DNA of 64,000 nt from Azospirillum rugosum (GTDB taxonomy: Bacteria; Pseudomonadota; Alphaproteobacteria; Azospirillales; Azospirillaceae): positions 186,001 through 250,000 of the forward strand of contig NZ_JAGINP010000004.1 of assembly GCF_017876155.1 (NCBI RefSeq). Direction: 5' to 3'. Every line of letters begins with the position of its first letter. Within the stretch, counting starts at the first letter, position 1. Positions 49,601-61,600 of this stretch are shown piece after piece. The translations under genes and the position numbers were made by a program. Under the pieces are notes generated by a model. It ran no database searches. It saw only the letters and a program-made list of their open reading frames with translations, and was not told the origin of the DNA.

Positions 49601-52600
49601 GTGGCCGGCGCGCTCGCGACCGAGGCGTCCGAGACCGTGAAGGTGAAGGTCCCGTGGCCGGCGCCGTTGCCGTCCACCGCCGACACGTAGATCACGCGGT
49701 GGGCGCCGTCGGTCACCACGGTGCCGTCCGCGGTGATCGCGGCGCCCCGCGAGCCGTCGGCGTTGACCTGGAACAGGGTGCCGGCCGCCGGCCGGTTGAC
49801 CCGGTAGGTCAGCGCGTCGCCATCGACGTCGGTGCCGGACAGCGTGATCGTCCGCTCCACGTCCTCAACCGCCGCGACGGTCTGCGCTACGGCGAGGGGC
49901 GCATCGTTCACCACCGACACGTCGACCGTGATGGTGTTGGCGGTCGCCGAGTTGAGGGCCCCGTCCGACAGCTTGAACGCGAAACTGGCATAGCCGGCGC
50001 CGTTGGCGTCGGCGGCCGGGGTGAAGACCAGCTTGCCGGCGTCGATGTCCGCCCTGGAAATCACCTGGTCGGTCGTCACGGCGATGCCATTCAGCGTCAG
50101 CGTGCCGGCCGCGGGAAGCCGCGTCACCGTCACCGCCGCCAGCGCGTCGCCCGCGTCCACGTCGGCAAAGCCGAAATCGGCCGCCGCCAGCGTGTAGGGC
50201 GTGTCCTCCGCCGTGCCGACGGTCTTGTCGGCGCCGGTCGGCGCGTCGTTCACCGGGGTGACGTTGATGGTGAGGGTCGCCGCGGCGGACGTGTTCTGCC
50301 CGCCGTTGGCCGTGCCGCCGTTGTCCTGGACCTTGAAGGCGAAGCTGGCGTAACCCGTGCCGTTGGCGTCGCGCGCCGGCGTGAAGGTCAGCTTGCCGAG
50401 GTCCGCCGCGGCCACCACGAAGCCCGACGCCACGTCGCCCGCCGTGAGCGCCGTGCCGTTGTAGGCCAGCGTGCCGGCCGCCGGGCGCGAGGTGATGATC
50501 ACCGCCGCCAGTCCGTGGCCTTCCACGTCGGTGAAGCCGAAGTCGCTGGCCTGGAAGGCGCGGGTGGCGTCCTCCGCCATGGTGACGCTGCTCGCCGTGG
50601 CGACCGGCGCGTCGTTCACCGGCGTGACGTCGATGGTCAGGACATTGGCGGCGTCCGCGTAGACGGTGCCGTCGGACAGCCTGAACGCGATACTCGCATA
50701 GCCGGCGCCGTTGCCGTTCGCGGCCGGGGTGAAGGCCAGCTTGCCGGCGTCGATGTCGGCCCGCAGAATCTCCTGGTCGAGCACGACCGCGGTGCCATTC
50801 AGCGCCAGCGTCCCCGCGGAGGGCAGCTGCGTCACCTTCACCTTGACCAGCGTGTCGCCGGTGTCGGCATCGGTGAAGCCGAAATCGGCCGCCGTCAGCG
50901 TACGGGAACTGTCCTCCAGCGTGCTGATGGTGTTATCGGTGCCGACCGGTGCCGCGTCGATGGTGAGCGCGTAGGCCGTGGAGGCGCCGCTGACATTCCC
51001 GGCGGCATCGGTCGCCGTGACGGTGAAGCTGTGCGGCCCCTGGCTCAGCGTCGACGGCGTGTAGGTCCAGACGCCCGACCCGTTCGCCGTCGTCGTGCCG
51101 AGCAGCGTCGCGCCGTCGTAGACGCTGACCGTGCTGTTGGCCTCCGCCGTGCCGGTCAGGGCCGGCGTGCTGTCGTTGGTCACCCCGCCGTTCGGTACGG
51201 TGCCGATCACCGGAACGGCGTCGTCCGTCGCCGAGGTGATTGCCGGGGTGTTCGGCGCCGCCGTGTCGATGGTCAGGCCGAAGGCCGTGGAGGCCGTGCC
51301 CGGGTTGACGAGGTTCTCCACCCGCGCGGTGTAGCTGTAGGTCGAGCCGTTGCTCAAGCCGGTGTCGGCGTAGGTCCAATTGGTGCCGCTGACCGTCGCC
51401 GTGCCGACCTTCACGCCGTCGCGGTAGACCGCCAGCGCCTCGCCCGTGCCGAGTGCCGCACTGATCGTGCCGCGCAGTTCCGGCGCGGTGTCGTTGGTGC
51501 TCGCTCCGGTCAACAAATCGCCGACCTTCGGCGCGACGTCGTCCACCGCCTTGGTGATGAACACCGTCTGGGTGGGCGTGGTCGCCGGGGTGGCGTTGGT
51601 CACCGCCCGGTCGGTGAAACTGGCCGCGTCGTTGCCGGCCTCGTCCTGCGTGGCGTTTGTGTCGTCGCTGACGGACGGATCGGCGTAGGACACGGTGACG
51701 CTCTGCCCGGCGACCACCGCGCTGCCCAAAGTCAGCGTGACGGTCTTGTTGGCCGCATCCACGCTGACCGCCGACACGGTGACGGTGCTGCCGCCGACCT
51801 TCACCGTGAAGGCGTTCGTGCCGGCGCGGTTGACCGCGTCCAACCGGTTCGCTTCCGTGTAGCCGAGGACCAGCGACGTGCCGGACACGGTGGCGCTGGC
51901 GATCACCGGCGCGGTGGCATCGATGAGCGTGGCGCCCAGGCTGGCCTCGCTGCCGAGGTTGCCGGCGGTGTCGGTCTGCCGCACCTTCACCGCGCCGTTG
52001 GCGTAGCTGCCCTCGGCCAGCGTGAAGCTGCTGCCCGTGCCGGCTGTCCAGTTGGTCCCGCCGTTGGTCGTGTACTCCCAGGTCGCCCCGGTCTCCAGGC
52101 CGGAGACGGTCACCGTGCCGACGTTGCTGTTCCGGTCGCTGCCGCTCACCCCGCTGTCCGTCACCAATGCCAACCCCGGCGCGCTTGGCGCCGCCGTGTC
52201 GTAGGTGAAGGTGAAGGGCGTGGCGCTGGACACGTTGCCGGCGAGATCGACCTGCCGGACGTGGACCGTGTTGCTGCCCTGGTTCAGCGTGGGAGCCGTG
52301 GCGCTCCAGTTCGAGTCGTTGCTGCTGTACTGGACCGTGGCGTTGGCCTCAACGCCGCTGACGGTCAGCGTGCCCAGCTTGGTGATGCCGTCGTTCGTGG
52401 ACGTGCCGCTGTCGGTGGCGAGCGCCACGCTCGGCGCGGCCACCATGGTGTCGAGCGTGAAGGCAAACGCCGCGGAGTTGGCCGAGGTGTTGCCGGCCGC
52501 GTCGGTCTGTCGGACCAGCACCGACTTGGCCCCATCCCCGCTCAGCGCGATGCTGCTCCCGGAACCCGCCGTCCAGTTCGCGCCGTTGTCCAGACTGTAT

Positions 52601-55600
52601 TCCCAGGTCGCTCCGCTCTCAAGGCCGGACACGGTCACCGTGCCCACTTTGGTGATGCGGTCGCTCGCGGACGTGCCACTGTCCGTCGCCAGGGCCAGGG
52701 CCGGCGCGGCCGGGGCGGTGGTGTCGATGGTCAGGGCGAAGGCCGTGGAGGCCGTGCCCGGGTTGACGAGGTTCTCCACCCGCGCGGTGTAGCTGTAGGT
52801 CGCCCCGTTGCTCAGGCTGGTGTCGGCGTAGGTCCAATTGGTGCCGCTGACCGTCGCCGTGCCGATCTTCACGCCGTCGCGGTAGACCGCCAGCGCCTCG
52901 CCCGTGCCGAGCGCCGCGCTGATCGTGCCGCGCAGTTCCGGCGCGGTGTCGTTGGTGCTCGCCCCGCTGGTCAGGTCGCCGGTCCGCGGCGCGACGTCGT
53001 CCATCGCCTTGGTGATGATCACCGTCTGGGTGGGCGTGGTCGCCGGGGTGGAGTTGGTGACCACCCGGTCGGTGAAGCCGACCGCGTCGTTGCCCGCCTC
53101 GTCCTGCGTCGCGCTCGCGTCATCGCCCAGGGTCGGATCGGCGTAGGACACGGTGACGCTCTGCCCAGCCACCACCGCGCTGCCCAAAGTCAGCGTGACG
53201 GTCTTGTTGGCCGCATCCACGCTGACCGCCGACACGGTGACGGTGCTGCCGCCGACCTTCACCGTGAAGGCGTTCGTGCCGGCGCGGTTGACCGCGTCCA
53301 GCCGGTTCGCTTCGGTGTAGACGAGCACCAGCGACGTGCCGGACACGGTGGCGCTGGCGATCACCGGCGCGGTGGCATCGATGAGCGTGGCGCCCAGGCT
53401 GGCTTCGCTGCCGAGGTTGCCGGCGGTGTCGGTCTGCCGCACCTTCACCGCGCCGTTGGCGTAGCTGCCCTCGGCCAGCGTGAAGCTGTTGCCCGTGCCG
53501 GTGGTCCAGCTCGTCCCGCCGTTGGTCGTGTACTCCCAGGTCGCCCCGGTCTCCAGGCCGGAGACGGTCACCGTGCCGACGTTGCTGATCCGGTCGCTGC
53601 CGCTCGCCCCGCTGTCCGTCGCCAGCGCCAAACCCGGCGCGCTTGGCGCCGCCGTGTCGTAGGTGAAGGTGATGGGCGTGGCGCTGGACACGTTGCCGGC
53701 GAGATCGACCTGCCGGACGTGGACGGTGTTGCTGCCCTGGTTCAGCGTCGGAGCCGTGACGCTCCAGTTCGAGCCGTCACTGCTGTACTGGACCGTGGCG
53801 TTGGCCTCAACGCCGCTGACGGTCAGCGTGCCCAGCTTGGTGATGCCGTCGTTCGTGGACGTGCCGCTGTCGGTGGCGAGCGCCACGCTCGGCGCGGCCA
53901 CCGTGGTGTCGAGCGTGAAGGCAAACGCCGCGGAGTTGGCCGAGGTGTTGCCGGCCGCGTCGGTCTGTCGGACCAGCACCGACTTGGCCCCATCCCCGCT
54001 CAGCGCGATGCTGCTGCCGGAACCCGCCGTCCAGTTCGCGCCGTTGTCCAGACTGTATTCCCAGGTCGCTCCGCTCTCCAGGCCGGACACGGTCACCGTG
54101 CCGACCTTGGTGATGCGGTCGCTCGCGGACGTGCCACTGTCCGTCGCCAGGGCCAGGGCCGGCGCGGCCGGGGCGGTGGTGTCGATGGTCAGGGCGAAGG
54201 CCGTGGAGGCCGTGCCCGGGTTGACGAGGTTCTCCACCCGCGCGGTGTAGCTGTAGGTCGCCCCGTTGCTCAGCCCGCTGTCGGCGTAGGTCCAATTGGT
54301 GCCGCTGACCGTCGCCGTGCCGACCTTCACGCCGTCGCGGTAGACCGCCAGCGCCTCGCCCGTGCCGAGCGCCGCGCTGATCGTGCCGCGCAGTTCCGGA
54401 GCGGTGTCATTCGTGCTCGCTCCGGTCAACAAATCGCCGACCTTCGGCGCCACATCGTCCACCGCCTTGGTGATGACGACGGTCTGGGTGGGCGTGGTCG
54501 CCGGGGTGGAATTGGTGACCGCCCGGTCGGTGAAGCCGGCGGCATCGTTGCCCGCCTCGTCTTGCGTCGCGCTCGCGTCATCGCCCAGGGTCGGATCGGC
54601 GTAGGACACGGTGACGCTCTGCCCGGCGACCACCGCGCTGCCCAGGGTCAGCGTGACGGTCTTGTTGACCGCATCCACGCTGACCGCCGACACGGTGACG
54701 GTGCTGCCGCCGACCTTCACCGTGAAGGCATTGGTTCCCGCAAGGTTGACCGCGTCCAACCGGTTCGCTTCGGTGTAGCCCAGCACCAGGGACGTTCCGG
54801 AAACCGTCGCGCTGGCGACCACCGGCGCGGTGGCATCAATGACCGTGGCGCCCAGGCTGGCTTCGCTGTCGAGGTTGCCGGCGGTGTCGGTCTGCCGGAC
54901 CTTCACCGCGCCGTTGGCGTAGCTGCCCTCGGCCAGCGTGAAACTGCTGCCCGTGCCGGTGGTCCAGCTCGTCCCGCCGTTGGTCGTGTACTCCCAGGCC
55001 GCCCCGGTCTCCAGGCCAGAGACGGTCACCGTGCCGACGTTGCTGATCCGGTCGCTGCCGCTCGCCCCGCTGTCCATCACCAATGCCAACCCCGGCGCGC
55101 TTGGCGCCGCCGTGTCGATGGTCAGGCTGAAGGCGGTGGAGGGCGTGCCCTGGTTGGTGGCGTTCTCCACCCGCGCGGTGTAGCTGTAAGTCGAGCCGTT
55201 GCTGAGGGCCGTATCGGTGTAGGTCCACGTCGTGCCGGTGACCGTGGCGGTGCCCAGCCGGGTCGCACCCCGGTAGACCGCCACGACCTCGCCCGCGCCC
55301 AGGACGGCGCTGATGGTGCCTTGCAGTTCGGGCGCTGTGTCGTTGGTCACGGCACCGCTCGCCAGATCGCCGGTGCGTGGGGCGACGTCGTCCACGGCCT
55401 TGCTGATCACGACCGTCTGGGTGGGCGTCGGCGTCGGGCTGCTTCCCGAGGCGAGCGTGACGGTGGCCGTCGCCGCGTCCGACAGGTTGCCCGCCTGGTC
55501 GACGGTCCGGAAGGCGAAGGTCCGCTGGCCGGCGGTGGAGCCGGTTCCCAGCGCGTTCTGGTACTGGATGTCGCGGATCACCGCCTGCGCCTCGGCGGCG

Positions 55601-58600
55601 GTCAGGCTGGACCAGTCGTGTTTGGTGATGGTGAAGACGCCCGACGCGTAGCTCAGGTTCACCCGGACGTTGCCGACGAGGATGTCCAGCTTGCTGCCGC
55701 TGGAACCGTCCGCGGCGACCGTCGTCTGGCCGAGGATGAGCTTCTCGCTGCTGCCGTTCTGCAACCCGCCGGCGGTGACGGTCACGTTCTGGAGCTTGTT
55801 CGCCTCGACCACCGTGGCGGCGGCGCTGTCGTTGTCGAGGCTGACCGCGGCGCCGTCCGTGCTGGTGCCCCCATGGCCGAGGCCGCTCGCGACGCTGTCC
55901 AGGTCGATGACGGGCTTCGTGACGTCGGTGATCGTCAGTTCGTCGCTCGTCGTGTCGGTGAGCGTGTTGCCCGCCGTGTCGCGGATGGTCGCGGTGACCG
56001 AGTACTTGCCGTTGAAGCCGTTGTCCGTGCTGGCTGGGGTCAGCGCGTCCGACGCCGGGATGGTCAGCGACCAGGAGGTGCCGGTCAGGGTCAGGCTGCC
56101 GTCGCCGGCCGTGTAGGTCTTGCCGTTCACCGTGACGGTCAGGGTCTCTCCGGCGCCGACCGTCGCGGTTCCGGTGATGGTCGGGGTGACGCTTCCCGTG
56201 GTCTGGCTGGCGACCGTCACCGGGCCCGCCGGCGCCGCGGCGTCGACGGTGATGGCCTGGGTGGCGGTGGTGCCGTTGCTGGTGGCGGTCAGCGTATAGG
56301 TGCCGCTGGAAAGCGTGTTTCCCTGGTTGTCGTAGGTCCAGGTGCCGTTGGCCCCCGCGGTGACGGTGCCGCTGAAAACGGTGCCGGTGCCGGAATTCGT
56401 CAGCGTCACGGTGACGGGCTGGCCCGCCGTGGCGCTGCCGCGGAAGACCAGCGTCTGGTCGGCGGTGACGAAGTCGCCCGGCGCGCCCGTGTCGCTGCCG
56501 ATGCCGTCGATGGACACCGGGCCGCTCTTGTCGTGCAGGACGGTTGCCACGTCGGTGTAGGCGACCCCGCTCGAATCCACGTAGGTGGCCGCGACGGTGA
56601 TGGTGCCGTTGGCGAGCCCGCGCAGGTTCAGCGCGGCAAGGCTCCAGCTGCCGTCGGCCTGCACGGTGGCGGTGTCGCTGATCGTCGTCGTGCCGTCGGT
56701 GATGGTGACGGCGATCTGCCCGCCGGCCAGCGCGGTGGTCGAGGCCCCCTTGGCGGTGGTGCCCTTGATGACGACGCTGCCGTCCTCCGCCAGGGTGAGG
56801 ACACCGTTGCTGTTGCCGCCGTTCCAGTCCAGCGGGCTGACGATGGCGACCTTTGGCGCGCTGACGTCCACCAGCATCGCCTTGCCGGCGGTGGCCGTGT
56901 TGCCGGCCACGTCGATGCCGGTGGCGGTGATGGTGTAGCTCTGCCCGTCCACCAGCGCCGTCTTCGTGCCGGAGGTCGGCTGGGCGGTGGCGAGATCGAG
57001 GCTCCAGCCGCCGCCGGCCTGGGCCTGGACGCGGTAGGTGGCGCCGTTCACCGTCACGTCGATGCTCTGGCCGGCCTCCAGGTCGCTGGAGCCGGTGATG
57101 ACGGGGGCGGTGGACGCCGCCTTGTGGTTGGTGGTGACGGCCAGCGTGGCGGAGCTGTCGACGGTCAGGCTCCGCGTCGCGGTGGCGCTGTTGCCCGCCG
57201 CGTCCTTGGCCACGGCCGTCAGCGTGTAGGCGCCGTCGGCGAGCGCGGCCTGCCCGGTGCGGTCCACCGACCAGACGCCGCCCGTGGCGACGACGGTCGT
57301 GGAGAAGACCGTGGCGCCCGCCGCGTTGGTCAGCGTCACCAGGACGTTGGCGTTGGCCTCCGCGGTTCCGGTGAAGACCAGCGTCCCGTCCTTGGTGATC
57401 CAGTCGGTCGTGGAGCTTCCCGTGTCGTCCGTGATCGTGGCGATCGCGACGGCTGGCGCCGTCAGGTCGACCACCAGCTCGTTGGCGGTGGCGTCGGCGG
57501 CCTGGGTCGCGCCGCTGACAGCGTAGGCCGCCACCTCGTAGGTGCCGGCGGCCAGGGCCTGGGTGGTGACGGACCAGCGGTCGAGGCTGGTGCTCAGGCC
57601 GGCCACGGTGGTGTAGGCGGTGCCGCCCAGCGTGACCGACTGCCCGGCGGTGGCGCCGTAGGCCTTGCCGTTGATGACGACATACAGCGTCTGGCCGGCG
57701 ATGTTGGCCCAGCTGCCGGTGACGGTCGGCGTCGTGCTGTTGGTCAGCAGGCTGTCGACGACGGGCTTGTCGAGCGCGGTGGCCGTGGTGCCGTTGCCGG
57801 CGGCGTCCTGGCCGGTGGCGGTGATCTTGGCGTAGGCCGTCAGCCCGCCGGTCGGCAGGCTGCCGCTGGTCGGAGTGGCGGAGGACAGGTCCACCGACCA
57901 GCTGTGGTCGGCGAGCACCGTCGCCTGATAGCTGACCGCCGACGCCGTCCCACTGACATTGTCCGGGTCGATGGTGACGGTGATGACGGAGCCGGCCGGC
58001 AGGTCGCTGCTGCCGGTGATGACCGGCGTGCCCGCCGTCAGCAGCGGCGCGATGGAGACGACCGGCGGCGTCCGGTCGTGCAGGACGCTGGCGTTGGCGG
58101 TCGCGGTCGATCCGTTCGCCGTCACCGACGCGGACACCTGGAGCGTGGCGTCGTTCAGGCCGGACAGCACGTTGGCGCCGGTGAAGGTCGCGGACCAGGT
58201 GCCGTCGTTGCCGACCGTGGCGGTCCCGGTCTTCGTCGTGGTGCCGTCGGTGACGGTGACCGTGACGGTCTTGCCGGCCGCGTTGGTCGTCGTGCCGGTC
58301 ACCGTGACCGAGGAGTCCTCGCTGGCCGACAGGTTGCCGTCGCCGATGGGCGTGCTGATGGCGATGGTGGGCGGCACGGCCAGGGTGTGGGTGGGCGTGG
58401 CCGACGCCTCCGCCCAGACGGTCGTGCTGCCGCTGGAGGCGAGCAGCTGCGCCTCGACGAAGATCGGGCCGCCCTTCCAGGCGTGGAGGTTCAGGTTGTT
58501 CAGCGTCCAGGTCGTCCCGCTGGCCGTCACCTCCTGGGTGATGCTGTTGGTGCCGTCGGTGACCGTCACCTTGACGATGCCGTTCGAGACGCTCGTCGTG

Positions 58601-61600
58601 CCGGTGATGGAGAGGGCCGAATCCTCGGTGGCGTCGATGATGTTGTCGGTGGCGATCGCGCCGATCGTGACGGTCGGCGCCGTGCCGCTGATCTTCGTGA
58701 CCTGGCCGGATGCGCTCACCGAATTGCCGGCGGCGTCGGTGCCGGACACCGTCACGACGTAATATTCGCCGTTCTGGTTGATGACGCCGCCGCTGGTCGG
58801 CACCGGCACAGACCAGGCGCCGTTGCTGAAGGTGAGGCCGGTGCTGGTCGTGTAGACGATGGGCGTTTGCGCGGTGTAGGTGGTTCCGTTGTTTCCACCG
58901 CCGTTGTTCTGCTTGTAGGCGACGAGAGTCACGGTCAGGGAGCTGGCGGTGGCGTCCGCCGTGCCGGTGATGGTGGCGCCGCTGGTGCTGGAAATCTCCT
59001 TGGAGACGACTGTCGCGAAAGCCTGCACGTCGTGGCTGACGGTCGTGCTCGCGCTTGCTTGCCCGTAGGTGGCGGTGACCGTCAGGTTGTTGGTGCCGTC
59101 GTTCAGCGACGACAGGTTCAGCGTCGCCTTCCACGTCCCGCTGACGGAGTCATAGACGGCCGTGCCGGTCACCGCGCTGTGTGCGCCGTCGGAGACGCTG
59201 ACCGCGATCGTCTGGTTGGTGGCGACGTTGGTGGCGCTGATCGTCACGACCGCAGCGTCGTCTTCCGAGGCGTTGAGGATGCCGTCGGCGGTGACGCCCG
59301 ACGCGATCGGCAGGGCGTTGCTGATGCCGGAAATCGTCAGCGACGGGATGGAGATCGTCAGGGCCTTGGTGTCGGTGGCGGTGCCGCCGTTGCTGTCGGT
59401 GACCGTCGCCACCAGCCCAACGGTGCCCGACAGGCCGGCCGCGGGAAGCGTGCCGCCGATGGGCGAGGCGGACTGGAGGTCGACCGACCAATCGCCGTTG
59501 CCGTCCGCCGTGGCGGAGTAGGTGACCCGGTCGTTGGTCGTGGCGCTGCTGTTGTCCAGGTCGATGACCAGCACCACCACGGCGTTCGCCGTCGCCTTGC
59601 CGGTGATCGTCGGCTTGGCGGAGGCCGCGGTGCCCGCGGTGCCGGCGCCGTCGTTGCCGATGTCGACGTAGGGGCCGGCGATGACGGTCAACTCGTTGAC
59701 GCTGGCGTCGGTCGTGCTGCCGCCGGGCGAGGTCCGGGTCACCGTCGCGACGACGTCGTAGCTCTGCCCGGACGCCAGCGCGTTGGCGCCGGTGTTCGCC
59801 GTCAGCGCGACCGACCAGACGGTGCCGGTGATCGTCAGGCCGGTGGCCGTGGTGTAGGTGACGTTGTTGACCCGGACCGACAGGCTGTCGGTGCCGCCGT
59901 TGGCTCCCCCCCATGTGCCGCTGATCGTCGGGGTGACGCTGTTGGTGGTCAGCGTGTTGACCGTCGGCTTGGTGATGGCCAGCACGCTGGTGCTGTTGCC
60001 CGCGTCGTCGGTGCCGCTGACCGCCACGCCGGCGGTGCGCGTGAAGCCGCCGGCGGCCACCGCGCCGCTGAAGGGGGCCGCGACGGCGGTGTCGATGCTC
60101 CAGACGTTGCCGGCCTTCACGGTCGTCTTGTAGACGACGGCGTCGGTCAGGATGCCGTCGCCGTTGGGATCGACCGTCACCGTGAGGGTGGAGCCCACCG
60201 GCAGGTCCGACGTGCCGCTGATCGTCGGCTGGCCGGCCGTCGCCAGGGCGGAGACGGCGATGACCGGCGGCGTCCGGTCGTGCAGCACGGTGGTGCTGTC
60301 GCCGACGGAATTGGTGACGCGCGTTCCAGTGTTGGTGCCCGTCGTCCACAACTCCGCCGACACCGACAGGGTGCCGTCGTTGAGCGAGGACAGATCCTTG
60401 GTCATCTGCCAGGCGCCGCCGCTGACCTGGGCATAGCCGGTCACGCTGTGATTGCCGCTGTCCGTGACCGTGATCTTGACCCAGGAGCCGTTCGGGGTGG
60501 TCGAGCCGACCTTGCCTTGCAGCAGGACGGCGCCGTCCTCACTGGCCGACAGGTTGCCGTCGCCGATGGTGTGGTTGATGGTCACCGACTGGCCCACCGC
60601 CACGGGGTTGGACGGCGTCATCGGCCCGGTGATCGCGCCCAGCTGCGCGAAGGTTGCGTTCTTGTCGTAGTTGGCGCCGACGCCGCCCAGGTCGCCGTTG
60701 ATCGGGCCCGGCTGCGTCTCCGTCATCAGGACGTAGGAGACGGTGGTGTCCTTGGTGAAGCCGGCGATGCCCGTGGTGCCGCGCGGGCCGACGTTGCCGC
60801 TGCGGTCGGTGGCCGACGGCTTGGCCAGCACGCTCGCGATGTCGGCCATCGGGATCTTGAAGCTGACGAAGACGTCCGTCTTGCCGTCGTTGCCGAGGTC
60901 GCTGTTGCCGGTCCACTGCGGGTCGTTGGCGGCGCTGACCGCGGCGACCGAATAGTTGGTGGCGGTGAAGGAATAGACGCCGTTGTTGGGCAGCCAGCCG
61001 GCGGGAAGCGCGGAGGTCGTCGTCGTGTTGGGCGAGTTGTTGAGCCCGGTGCCCGGATCGAGGATGCGGACCGCCTGCGTGTTGTTGCGCCCGTCCACCG
61101 CCAGGAACAGGTCGATGCGGCCGTCCTGGTTGGCGTCGATTCCGATCACCGCGACGCCGCCGAACTCCGTGGAGCTGGTCGGGTTGTCGATGCGGATGCG
61201 GAAGGCCAGGAAATCGTCGTTCGGGTTGTCCGGCGTGCCGTTGTTGTCGTAGGCGCCGTACAGCACCGCGTGGGAGGTGTCGCCGACGAGATCGGTGTCC
61301 GCGGCCTTGGCCTGGGTGTCGTTGTTCGGATCGAACAGCGTGCCCTGCATCAGCGGCGTCCAGCCGGCGGAGCCCGGCAGGATGTTCGCCATCAGGCCCT
61401 GGTAGGCCTCCTGCCCCGCCGCGCTGACGGCGATGGAGGTCTCGATGGCGCCGGTGTGCTCCTCCAGCACCCAGTTGGCGCCAAGCGTAGCGCTGCCCGT
61501 GTCGTCCACCGAGGCGGCCACGTCGGCGCCGGTGGCGGCGGCGAGGCGGTTCACGAAGGCGACGCCCTGCTCGCCCTGCGCCACGTCGCAGCCGTAGATC

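Noticed and set aside
54836..59134. A 1432-codon frame on the - strand inside the adhesin gene.
   Set aside because: It is a shifted frame of the adhesin with an Arg/His-rich composition and no domain. The adhesin frame has clear Ig-like repeats throughout.
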